This document shows positions 1-9,925 of a stretch of DNA of 64,000 nucleotides, piece after piece. Origin of the DNA: Pleurotus djamor. Taxonomy: Eukaryota; Basidiomycota; Agaricomycetes; Agaricales; Pleurotaceae. The stretch lies in NCBI GenBank assembly GCA_029747585.1, contig JAPEVF010000025.1, positions 62,001-126,000 on the forward strand, given 5' to 3'. The number at the start of each line of letters is the position of its first letter. Within the stretch, counting starts at the first letter, position 1. A program made the position numbers and the translations under genes. A model generated the notes under the pieces. The model was not told the origin of the DNA and ran no database searches. It saw only the letters and a program-made list of their open reading frames with translations.

Positions 1-2
1 CG

Positions 3-1929
3 CCCTATCATCCTGCTACTCTTCTTTGGCTCACCGATTCTCAGAAATGGGAACATTTCCTTTACGTCGCGTGGTCTCCATTGGGCACATACGTTGCGAC
101 CTTACATCGACAAGGAGTTCGTCTCTGGGGAGGTCCATCTTGGAAACCACAACAACGTTTCGCACATCCCCTTGTCAAATTGATCGACTTCTCGCCCTGC
201 GAAAACTATCTCGTTACATGGTCGAACGAGCCCATTGTCGTTCCTGCAGGAGCCCCCCAAGGTCCCCAGTACCTATCACCTGACGATGAGGGCAACAATC
301 TGGCTGTATGGGATGTTACCTCCGGACATCTTTTGCGTACTTTCTCTACTTTCAACGAGAACGAAACAGCCGCTCAGAAGAACCAAATGCAATGGCCTGC
401 ACTGAAGTGGAGTCCAGACGATAAGTTCGTTGCACGTGTAACGACTGGTCAAATGATCAGTGTCTACGAGCTGCCTAGCATGTATCTTCATGGGAAGAAG
501 TCACTCAAGATAGAAGGCGTTGTTGATTTTGAATGGTGCCCCCATGGAGACGTTGACAGAGACGAGGCGGATAGTGCCGCCAATGGAACTGGGTCAAAGC
601 CTTCAAAGAAGGCCAGGGAAAATATGCTCGTATATTGGACTCCTGAAGTAGCAAATCAGCCGGCACGCGTCACCCTCCTCAGTTTCCCGAGTAGGACCAT
701 CTTACGGCAGAAGAACTTGTTCAACGTGACTGAGGTACGCTCGTTATCCCACACGGAGTGATTAGCACTCATATTTTGCGTCATAGTGCAAGCTCTATTG
801 GCAAAATCAAGGTGATTTCCTTTGCGTCAAGGTTGATCGCCACACCAAAACGAAGAAATCCATCTTCTGTAATCTGGAAATCTTCCGCGTCCGGGAAAAG
901 GACTATCCAGTTGAAGTTGTTGAACTCAAGGGTAAGCTCTCAGAGGGGTTAATTTGTATTGGATCTAACAAAGTGATCCACTCAGACACGGTCACTGACT
1001 TTTCATGGGAACCCAGTGGCGAACGATTTGCGATTGTATCTAGTAATGATCCCAATCTCGGCAACCCTGGTCCTGGCGTTACAATCAAAACGGATGTTAG
1101 TTTCTATCAACTAGATCATGACAAAAACGACTTCAAGCTTCTGCGTGAGTATCAAGGCATAGTTCGCGCGATCACAGAAATGATTGACTATATCGCGTTA
1201 CAGGTACGCTCACTTCTCGCACGAGCAATGCTATCCGCTGGTCGCCCAAAGGGAGACATCTCGTGTTGGCTACTGTTGGTTCCTCAAGCAAATCAGAGCT
1301 CGACTTCTGGGACCTTGATTTCAATTCGGTTGACACTGGACGCAAGGAAGCCAGCAGCTCGAAAGATGATTGGGGTGCCGGCATTCAACTCCTTGGCACG
1401 GGAGATCATTACGGCGTAACGGATCTAGAATGGGACCCCAGTGGACGCTATTTGGCCACCAGTGCGAGCGCATGGCGACATACGGTCAGTGTCGTGTTTA
1501 TTTCTGATTCTAGAATTCACGCTTATTTTTTTTTGGATATAGTTGGAAAACGGTTACGCGATATGGGACTTCAAGGGCCAGGAGTTGGAGAAGCATATCC
1601 TTGATCGGTTCAAACAATTCATATGGCGGCCCCGTCCTCGCACACTGCTCACACGAGAACAACAGCGAAAAATCCGCAGGGGACTACGGGAATACAGTCG
1701 CGTCTTTGACGAAGAAGATGCTGCTGAGGAAAGTAACGTCAGCGCAGAGCTAATCGCACATCGCAAGCGACTTGTGGATGAATGGAATGCATGGAGATTA
1801 CGATGCAAGAAAGAGTTGCAGGAAGACCGTGGGGATAAACATCATGATTCCGTGGAAGAAGAGAAGGAAGTCATTGAGGTGTGGGTCGATGAAGTGATTG
1901 AGCAGATAGAGGAGGAAGTAGCTGAGTGA
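3..1929 (+). CDS. PRT1: Eukaryotic translation initiation factor 3 subunit B (eIF3b/Prt1), 5' part missing
   Basis: eIF3b is the beta-propeller scaffold of the eIF3 complex, which loads mRNA and initiator tRNA on the 40S subunit in the cytosol. The frame is open from base 3 and the start lies off the left edge. The visible 567 residues join from exons 3-734, 787-931, 986-1144, 1204-1484 and 1543-1929, with all phases matching. Diagnostic stretches are RLWGGPSWK and LIDFSPCENYLVTWS, the WD-like blades FSWEPSGERFA and LEWDPSGRYLATSAS, and the closing segment FIWRPRPRTLL before a charged C-terminal helix, where eIF3i and eIF3g dock in the family. The N-terminal RRM lies outside the window. Identity is secure; only the 5' end cannot be judged. 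Confidence 0.95.
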
Positions 1930-2298
1930 GTGATCATGGGTGTGTATACAGGCAGTAGGCGTATCTCAAAATTATCTCATGGTTCGTGAGAGAGACCTTG
2001 CGCGGCAAAGCATTGCGTACAACGGGCCGAGCAGAATAGGCGAATCGTGGCATCCAGGGCCCTGAACAAAACTCTCATCGAGTCAAAAACAGGCCAAGAC
2101 AAAGTGTAAATTGTGGCGCGAACAAACACGTCCCAACAGTTCTCCCCCCATCTTATCAGATATCGGACGATTCTTTCATCTCCCACTATCGAATATATAG
2201 CTACAGTCATTTCCTACACGATATTCTGCCCACTGTCTCCCACCAACTTGCCACCCCTCCTCATCGCTCGGACATACCCTTGCACCTCGTTTGCATGA
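1930..2298. promoter_or_regulatory. eIF3b 3' flank and HapX promoter
   Basis: This 369-bp spacer lies between two genes on the same strand. It holds the eIF3b 3' UTR and the HapX promoter and 5' UTR. No TATA box is evident. The one striking element is a GATA-type site at 2153-2161, listed separately. A pyrimidine-rich stretch precedes the HapX start. Confidence 0.6.
2153..2161 (-). promoter_or_regulatory. Candidate iron-GATA factor binding site upstream of HapX
   Basis: The plus strand reads TTATCAGAT, so the minus strand reads ATCTGATAA, a perfect match to ATCWGATAA, the consensus of the fungal iron-sensing GATA repressors (SreA in Aspergillus, with Urbs1 and Cir1 as basidiomycete relatives). 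It lies 138 bp before the HapX start codon. In Aspergillus SreA represses hapX when iron is plentiful. That the site acts here is inference from sequence and position. Confidence 0.5.
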
Positions 2299-4054
2299 AT
2301 GGCGTCCGTAGCGACTCCTTCCGGTTCGTCCCCCACCCCCACCCTTTGGGCAACTGGTAAGTACCTCTCACTCTTCACACCTACGTCACTCCCACCGACT
2401 AAATATTTCCACAGCATCTAAGGAATGGGTCATCCAACCTAAGCCAAAACCTGGCCGTAAACCCAAGAAAGACACTTCGACGACTAAAGCCGACGACAAT
2501 GTAGGTGCATGCATTTCACGACTGAGCCATTCGCTAATGTAAATACCTGATTCAGGCCGAGGGGAAAGGTCGTCGTGTTCAGAATAGGTACATATACAGT
2601 GCCTTTTACGAAGTTTGATCATATTCTTACTTGTTGCCAATACAGAGCAGCCCAACGTGCGTTCCGCGAGCGGAAGCAATCCCAGCTCGCCGAATTGCAG
2701 GCACGCGTAACACAATACGAACAGGGAGAGATAGAGCGCAATGTAGCTCTGCAGAATATCTCCAAGCGGCTCAAGGAAGAAAACGAAAAGCTTCGTGCCG
2801 AAAACGCGTTTCTCCAGGAGAGGATATCTCTCCTTGAACGAGAAAGTCATGAACGCCCTGAGGCTCCTGACAAGAAACGACAGAGGGAGTCTTCTTCTCC
2901 TACTCGGGGTGCAACGCGAAAGCGGTCGAAGACTGTCGTTGAACCTGCATTCCCAGCTTTTTCGGTCTCATATATGCCATCGCCGCCGTCCATGGTGTCG
3001 TCCCCCGATTCGAATGGAACATCAGAAACTCGCTTCTCACCTCTGCCCTATGAAACTCAGTCGGCCGAATCAAACGGCGATAATCATGCCCCAGCATTCA
3101 TCGGATATCCGCCTAAGCAAGCGACCATGTCGAATTTTGAGCCCGCTGTCTTCCCACAATTCGACTGTGGTTTCTGCAATGATGACACACCTTGTGTTTG
3201 TCGTGAAATAGCCCTTCAGCAGGCTGCTGCGGATCGGTTAGTTGCGACGACCAGCCTCAAGATAGAGGCAATTGAACCACCTTCGATTGTTGGGCGCCCT
3301 GTTGAGGCGACTATTCGCATCGAGTCTCCTCCCCCTGTGAAGCCCTCCATCCTCGAGAATCTGCCCGCGTACCGTCCGCCTGTGCCTCTGAGGCGTCGTG
3401 CCACTGGTTCTTCAGCTACAGTCGTATTCCCGGTCGTCCCCGCGTCGCAGCAAGAAGCCACCTGCTCGGGTGATCCTGATAATTGCATGGCTTGTGCTGG
3501 AGACACCTTTGGCAAGGCCTTTTGTGATGCCGTCGGAAAAACAGCATCGGCGATCGAGCCTTACGAGAGCTTCCCTCTTGACAAGGCTGCTGATGGCCCC
3601 ACAAGCGCGAGTTCATCCTCGCATCAATATCCTCCGCCGGAGGTATCATCGAATCAGAGCGCTACAATGCCCACAAATCAAGCTTGGAAGCAACTGAAGG
3701 CACATCCCAATGTTGAGTTTTCAGATTTGGAGCTGCTCGCCGAAGTCGTCGCCCGCCGCTCTAAGTGCACTGGTCCACGGGTTGTTGTTTGGCCGGGTTC
3801 GTTGACACCAGAGCGCCCTGCAANCCCCCCAGATCCAGGTCGAAAATAACGCACGAAGCGCAGACGAGCGGCCAGTTCTCCTCACTGACCCCCATGCCAA
3901 TTACCATGCATCGGGTTCACGCACGGAGTCACCGCCTCGGCTTGTGCCTGAAGAAGTACTGTTGCAGTGCAGGCGACAACGAGTTACGGAAGTTTCGACC
4001 GATGCAGTTCGGCAGGCGCTACGTCTTCTTGATGCTAAATATGCTAGATCTTAA
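2299..4054 (+). CDS. hapX: HapX-type bZIP iron regulator (frame break at an N)
   Basis: HapX-type regulators join the CCAAT-binding complex and reprogramme genes for iron uptake and iron-consuming pathways in the nucleus. Exons are 2299-2356, 2415-2500, 2556-2587 and 2646-4054. Residues about 21-34 hold KEWVIQPKPKPGRKP, the Hap4-like motif that contacts the CCAAT complex. A bZIP basic region follows (NRAAQRAFRERKQSQL) with a leucine zipper. Two cysteine-rich motifs of the iron-sensing kind follow: CGFCNDDTPCVC, and a cluster around DPDNCMACAGDTFGKAFC. The conserved tail (QCRRQRVTEVSTDAVRQAL) is in another frame than the main exon; the shift coincides with an N beside six Cs at 3824. Exon lengths sum to 3n+1, so one surplus base explains it. 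An assembly error is likelier than a mutation, because the sequence after the break is still conserved. Expected length is about 527 residues. Confidence 0.9.
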
Positions 4055-4197
4055 ACACTCCACTTAACGATATTTTCATCCGTTCCTTTATTCATAAATT
4101 TATATGGATGCTTGTAAATTATCAATTCAACTGCGCTCTAGCAGAATGTAAATAAAGAAGTCGGTTTATGCCAGCTACCACAGATATTTGGGACATA

Positions 4198-6582
4198 CTA
4201 GTGTGAGCGACCTCTGCGAGAGCCATCAAGAGCCAACCATTGGCGAATAAGGCGGGCTGTGCGACGGCGAACCATGGTACGCTGGCTTTTCGGGAACGGC
4301 TCCGATGAATATGCGTTAGCCTCGTGAAGTTCGCGAAAACGCCGCGATAGGTCTCGTAACGGGGCACCGAGTAACTCTGGAGGACAGGGACTGATGTAAG
4401 GCCACAGACTGAGGAGAACCCGCCTCGCCATGGCACGAGCCCCAGCGGCGAAAAAGGCATTGGCAACAGCGTCGATAGAAGGAACATCGGGCTTGATTCC
4501 CAACGACAACATCCGCTGGAATGTTCGCAACGCCAGATACGGTTTTCCTTTCCTTGCATGTCCAGATATGAGTATTGTGAACATAACAACGTTGGGAGCG
4601 ATTCCAGATTCTACGGCCGCTTGCATGACCTCTTCCGCGCCCAAGATATCACCGGCGTAAGTATGTCCTTCCATCAGCGCTGCGAAGTGATATGCAGTCG
4701 GGCGGATGCCACGCGACAAGAGTGCATGGAACATGTTGCGCGCGGAATCTAGATCGCCTTTTACAACGCCTTCGTATCGAATACGCAATGCAAACAACGC
4801 TGCATCACTTCTGACGCCCCGTTCAGATAATTGCCGGATGAGGGGTTGGGCGAGAGCTCCATGACGACGATGGGTGGCAAGCTGGAAACCCGCTAGAGGG
4901 TCTAGGTGCTCTGATATTTGAGAGAAGTCCTTGATCATCAACGGAGGAGGGTTGGGTTGAGACAGTCTGTAGGCCTGTGATTTCCAACCGATGCCCTGAA
5001 TCTTGCGTTTCTCCCGATTAATTATTGAACGGATCACACCGTGGAAGTGACGACCGCCGAGTTTGAGTCCGATCACAGAAAACGTTTGGAGGATGCGAAG
5101 CAGCTCGCGCGGTCGGGCGTGCTCTACTTTCTCTAGGTAGGAGATAAGGATGTTGACGGTGGTGTCGTTCGGCTCAAGGCCATGTGCGTGCATAATTCTC
5201 AGGATCAAAGCCCACTGCGCGAGTCCTTTGGAATTGAGATTCGCTTTCAAGAAGGCGTTGAACATTTTGGTGTCCGGGAGGATTCCCGTAACGGATATCG
5301 GTAATGGGAGTTTGGCCTGCGAGTCGGACAGTCGTTGGAACATATCGGAGGTTTGAGGGCCACAGATATCGGATAAAAGTTGTGTTGCAGCGGCATCGTG
5401 GCTAGTGGCGTAAAGGACATGTAGAAGGGATGTAACGGTGGCGGCAGTTGGTTCGACGTTGGTTGCGGACATTATTTCGAGATACATCTTTGCAGCGGCT
5501 ACATCTTTGCGGGATGCGGCATTATTGAGCAGAATACAGAATGTTTCGGAATTGGGTTTGACCGACGGACGATCATGGGGTAGGGAGTTCGTAGGGCGCT
5601 CCTCAACGGTGTCAGTATCTTTGGGTGCGATCTCGATGCCGAGCGAGGAAGCAACGGCTGATTTTAGTGAAGGAAGGTCGAACATGGATATGAGATCGAG
5701 TGTGTCTTCTGAAGGGTTACAAGAATCGAGGTGTATTTGGAGCAAACTGTTCAACACATTGGTAGAAAACTCCCCGGAATCGAGTTTGGGGATGGCTTCG
5801 GTCGCCTGTGAATATATTTGCATGTCGTAACCAAACGGACGAAATATCGTAGCCAGAAGAGCATAGGTAGAGGCGTCAGGTGGGCAGTTTGCTGCGTACA
5901 TTTGTTGTAGACATTCCTTGGCTCGATGGAGGTCATGGTTTTTTACGTGTCCGGATAAGAGGAGGTGGTAGGTTCTCCGATTCGGCGTCAACTTGAACTT
6001 GCTGAAGTCATGGAGTATAGCCGTTAAATCCGAATACTGTTCCTCTTCAATGAGTGCTCGTGTCCTCCAATTGAGGAGACGCATAGTGGAGGTTTTCGAT
6101 TGCAGTATTCCTAGTGATACGACTGCCAGAACATCCTTCCACCGCTTTGCTGACGCGTATTCATGTGCAGTGCATTCGTATACATTCTGCTTCAAACGAG
6201 TTCCCAATGCACTGGACAATGACAGAAATTTTAGAGACCGTTCTGGCAGGTGTGTGTTGGCCAGATCGACAGAAAGGTGTCGAACCCGCTCCCCATTGAG
6301 ACAGAGAGATTGCAGTGTAGAGCTCTGGGTGAAACTAGGTGCAAGGCCAATATTGGTATAGTCGGTCATTGAGTCCAGCAAGAGCAATAGTTCATCTGGC
6401 AAGTCGCGAAATGTGGATGACGGGGACGAAGATTTTGCATGACCCTGGGGGCGATGTGACGTTCGCTGATGTTGTGGAAGTAAAGGCAAAGATTGGCCTA
6501 AACGCGGGCATTGATGGAGTTGGCGGAGGAGATGAGACCGTTCCGAGATATGTTTTGTGACAAAACCAGGGCCTCTGAGCAT
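4198..6582 (-). CDS. Pentatricopeptide repeat (PPR) protein, probably mitochondrial
   Basis: A single uninterrupted frame of 794 residues, unusual in this intron-rich window. The N-terminus is rich in Arg, His, Ser and Leu with few acidic residues, as in a mitochondrial presequence. Repeats of about 35 residues begin near residue 200 and resume toward the C-terminus. They show PPR signatures such as PNRRTYHLLLSGHVK, GIAPNVVMFTILISGHARKG and GIKPDVPSIDAVANAF. The C-terminus is basic. PPR proteins bind organellar RNA for processing, stability or translation; the target cannot be read from the repeats. An upstream 5' exon was considered, but no in-frame start was found, so the ATG at 6582 is used. 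Converges on HapX (143 bp between stops). Confidence 0.85.
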   Translation of the reverse strand: MLRGPGFVTKHISERSHLLRQLHQCPRLGQSLPLLPQHQRTSHRPQGHAKSSSPSSTFRDLPDELLLLLDSMTDYTNIGLAPSFTQSSTLQSLCLNGERVRHLSVDLANTHLPERSLKFLSLSSALGTRLKQNVYECTAHEYASAKRWKDVLAVVSLGILQSKTSTMRLLNWRTRALIEEEQYSDLTAILHDFSKFKLTPNRRTYHLLLSGHVKNHDLHRAKECLQQMYAANCPPDASTYALLATIFRPFGYDMQIYSQATEAIPKLDSGEFSTNVLNSLLQIHLDSCNPSEDTLDLISMFDLPSLKSAVASSLGIEIAPKDTDTVEERPTNSLPHDRPSVKPNSETFCILLNNAASRKDVAAAKMYLEIMSATNVEPTAATVTSLLHVLYATSHDAAATQLLSDICGPQTSDMFQRLSDSQAKLPLPISVTGILPDTKMFNAFLKANLNSKGLAQWALILRIMHAHGLEPNDTTVNILISYLEKVEHARPRELLRILQTFSVIGLKLGGRHFHGVIRSIINREKRKIQGIGWKSQAYRLSQPNPPPLMIKDFSQISEHLDPLAGFQLATHRRHGALAQPLIRQLSERGVRSDAALFALRIRYEGVVKGDLDSARNMFHALLSRGIRPTAYHFAALMEGHTYAGDILGAEEVMQAAVESGIAPNVVMFTILISGHARKGKPYLALRTFQRMLSLGIKPDVPSIDAVANAFFAAGARAMARRVLLSLWPYISPCPPELLGAPLRDLSRRFRELHEANAYSSEPFPKSQRTMVRRRTARLIRQWLALDGSRRGRSH

Positions 6583-7590
6583 TTGCTAGGGAGGAGGGAA
6601 TCAGTGTCACGGAAAGGACGACGGGGCTTGGATGACGCAGATATGCGGAATCTGACCTGGAAAGATTTCGACGCAGAGGAAATTGTTTCCGTGAAACGAT
6701 GGGCCAGCGGAGACTCGGAGTCCTTGTGCCGAGAAAGTGTGAGAAAGCAGGATGGGCATGGGCGCTCTGAGCTGTGGCTTACTCAGAGCTTTCAGGGCTT
6801 CTCGTTGTGCTTGGTGTGAGTCGTCGCGGCTACAGCTTCATCGCAATTATTATCAAGAGCACTTACTCTCTCTGTCATCCAGGGTGCCAACGCGAGCTCA
6901 CTAACACTGCCTTTAGTCAGTCAATGAGTTCGTCTGACTCATTTGTAACAAGGTCTCTTATGGGCGGTATGCACGCAAGCTGTAAACCCAGTTGATGCGA
7001 GCTTGTGGGCGCGCACATTTGTCTGGCTATCCTCCGATGCAAACAGGCTTTTGCAAGGAAAAACCCTGTCGTCACGGCCCACGTGAGCTTTGCAGATCCC
7101 CCGTGCCTAGCGGTATTGATGTGGTAAGTATCTTTTTTTTCTGCGACCTATCTACTTTCGACCGCTGCGGCCACAACAAGATCGCTCACCATAGTTTCAG
7201 GCATCGCCTTCTCGCTTTTGACTCGTCGGAATCTCCTCTAGGTCCTCTTGTGACCATTTCTTGCGGACCTGTCACTATTGAAAGATGTTAAACGGTATTC
7301 CGGCGGTGAATCTCCCAGATCTATCAAATTCCATTTGCGGCTCCGTATGCCCAACATCTTTGATGTTTCACCTCTCCCGTTTAGAGAGGCAAGGCTATTC
7401 TTACCAAAGATAGGTCCTAGCAACAACTACAACCCCACGCCTTCAGTCTATACAGTCCGCTACCGTCTTTTGACTCGGGCATTGCATTATTAGCATCCAT
7501 CCAGTATAAAAGTCTTATCCTGTTTCCAAGAAATGATTCTGCATCCCTGTCCCCTCAATCCCTTTCGCCATCCCTTATCCCCCCCTTAGC
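6583..7590. promoter_or_regulatory. 1-kb divergent promoter between the PPR gene and the adenylation gene
   Basis: No open frame here has exon structure or a recognisable protein. The right end holds a TATA-like element at 7505-7511 and a C/T-rich leader just before the start codon at 7591. The rest shows no repeat or RNA gene that I can identify. Confidence 0.5.
7505..7511 (+). promoter_or_regulatory. TATA box of the adenylation gene
   Basis: TATAAAA lies 80 bp before the ATG at 7591 and is followed by a pyrimidine-rich leader, a normal core-promoter layout for a regulated fungal gene. Confidence 0.55.
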
Positions 7591-9466
7591 ATGCCAACGT
7601 CCCATCTCACTGTCCTCGAATCGAGTGCCTCGCTATACCCCTCTGCTCCTGTCTTCAAAGTTCCCCAGCTCGACAACTCTAATCATGTACAGGAATGGGC
7701 GTCCATAACATACAGCCAATTCCAGTCCGACGTAGAGCTATTTGCTCGATACTGGTCGCGTACTTTGAAGGGAGTCCCCAGACGGTCCGTCGTCGGCCTA
7801 TGGTAAGTACTTAGTATATTCTATTCGATCATCCGGTTGACCCTGTCCCAGGCTCAGCGGAATGACATACCGAGATGTCCTTCACATTTATGGTCTATCA
7901 AGAGCTGGTTATATTCCCCAACTCTTCAGTCTCCGTCTTCCCAACCCTGTCGTCGTCCTTGAACTTCTCGCGAAAGCAAACGCCAAGGCACTCATCTACG
8001 AAGCCACCTTTGCATCAGTAATATCCGACGCCGCCTCAATACCCATCCATTTGGCAGTCGATTATGACCAGGTTGACGCTCAAGACGAGCCTCTGGTTGA
8101 AATGCTACAAGTTCGACCCGAAGATACTGCTTTCATCTTCCATACAAGTGGCTCGACCTCGGGGAGCCCGAAACTGGTTCCCTGTAATTACACTTGGCTT
8201 GAAACAGCAGTGCACAAATCCCGCCAAGTCAGCCGTCCCCTGAACCCTTCACGACAAGATACCACCGTCTGGATGTAAGCTTAACTTCTATTGACAGTCG
8301 TGAACATCAGAGCTAACGTCGTTTCTCAGGGGAAGCATGTGCCACATCGGACAAACCTTCAGTGAGTCTCTGTCAGTATCTCGTATCCTGTGTTGTTGCT
8401 AATTATTGGATCAATAGTGCTGTTGGGTACTCTCCAACATGGCTCTTGTGTCATTCAGCCGACCGAAATTGCGTTCAAATCCGAAGAGCTTATGGACATG
8501 GTTGTGCGATGCGGTCTCAACCGACTCAATCAGTTCGCGACCTTCCTCGCCAACCACTTGAGAAACTCTCGCAAGGACCCTAAGCTTCTCTCCACGCTCG
8601 CCAACTTGGATGAGATCCTCTACAGTGGCCTTCCCTTGGCCTCTGAAGAGGAAGCTTGGGCATACCGAAACGGTCTTAAGCTTAAGGTTCGCACTCTCAT
8701 TGCCACAGGATAAATGCGATTGTCTAACATTCTTTCTTCAGAACTTGTTTGGCTCCACTGAGTGTGGTGCAATGCTCCTCTCGATCGGTGGTTGCGATCG
8801 TCTGGCGCCTTGTTTGAGGCCACTCGAAGGTGTTCACTACGGGTTTGAGCCCATCGCACCGACTCCATCATCTGAGGCTGGGCACCAGTCTACAGGCCGC
8901 ATGCTTGAATTAGTGATCTACTCTGATTCTGGTGACTGCCCTGATCTGTCATTGCGCAACACCACGGATGGACACTTCCACACCGGCGATCTGTTCCAAG
9001 AGGCCGCTCCTGGAGCTTATGTGTTCCGTGGACGAGACGATGATTGGATCAAGTCCGAGAACAGTCTTCGTTGTGACACCAAGTAAGTTAATTGCTCGTC
9101 ATGATTCAAGTCTGGCATGCTGATTTAATCCCATCTCCCAGGGCAATCGAAGACAATGTTCGAGCAATGTGCGGATCGTTGATCGACGACTGCATCGTTG
9201 TCGGTTCTGGTCGGCCATCACCTGTTCTGTTCGTTGAACCTTCAGGTGATATGGACCATGGAAAGCTCAAGAAGGAGATAATCCGCAAGACTCGCGCTTT
9301 CCACAGCAGGCGATACCTTCACGAACGTATCACCGATACGAAGATGATTGTTGTCGTTCCAAAGAAGACGCTGCCTAGAACCGCCACGAAGGGCAATATC
9401 CGACGAAAAGCTGTCGAAGAGGCTTACAAGGTCGAGATTGATGCGATCTTTGGTGTTAATTGTTAA
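7591..9466 (+). CDS. Stand-alone adenylate-forming (AMP-binding) enzyme
   Basis: Six exons (7591-7802, 7852-8274, 8330-8361, 8418-8686, 8742-9082, 9142-9466) give an exact 533-residue protein. It is a complete adenylation domain of the acyl-CoA synthetase/NRPS/luciferase superfamily, which activates a carboxylate with ATP. Visible core motifs are A3 FHTSGSTSGSPKLVP (phosphate loop), A5 NLFGSTECG, A7 HTGDLF, A8 YVFRGRDDDWIKSEN, and an A10-like end PRTATKGNIRRK with the expected lysine. It stops right after A10, with no carrier protein, thioesterase or reductase domain, so it could be a CoA ligase or a free-standing adenylation partner. The substrate cannot be inferred. It has no clear targeting peptide or PTS1 tail (ends GVNC). 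A TATA box precedes it. Confidence 0.88.
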
Positions 9467-9925
9467 ACGTTGAACACAGTTCACGACGGACTATGGAATG
9501 GACTTATTAACTTATTTTTTCTAAACTATTGCGCCACCCTAGAGATTATAATTCTCTGGTACCGTATCCCAGACCATAATGGTTAATGTTACCCTAGACA
9601 GCCTCATTTGCATATTCTCCCTTCCGTTTCATCCGTAGCACATCATCCCTACTCCCCTCTCTGCATATTGCACATCATGTATCTTAGTATTTCCTATCCA
9701 TCACTTTGACGACTATTCGCTACTTTGAAATCCGGACTGATTTTGAACGAGTCGCGATTGATGAAGAATGCGGCTTTGATCATCAAGAATAAGATCAAGA
9801 AGAATGAACGAGGTGCCTGCCACTTGTACTCAATATGTAGTGCTCAATGTCGTGGCATCAACATGACTTTGATCTCGTACGCTCTGCATCGTGATAACGC
9901 GCAGTTTGGTGAGCGCAGTGATCAT
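9467..9925. other. Intergenic spacer between convergent genes
   Basis: This 459-bp AT-richer stretch separates the ends of the adenylation gene and the XRCC2-like gene, so it holds two 3' UTRs. No coding frame with support is seen. At its right edge a 9-bp inverted repeat (9913-9921 with 9926-9934) overlaps the XRCC2-like stop codon. Confidence 0.5.

Noticed and set aside
2386..2850. 154-codon minus-strand frame opposite HapX
   Set aside because: It overlaps the bZIP-encoding exon exactly, has no domain and is the antisense shadow of a conserved coding region.
6583..6820. Extra 5' exon for the PPR gene
   Set aside because: A splice-like GTCAG...CTAG pair exists near 6580-6660, but the frame that fits has no upstream ATG before a stop.
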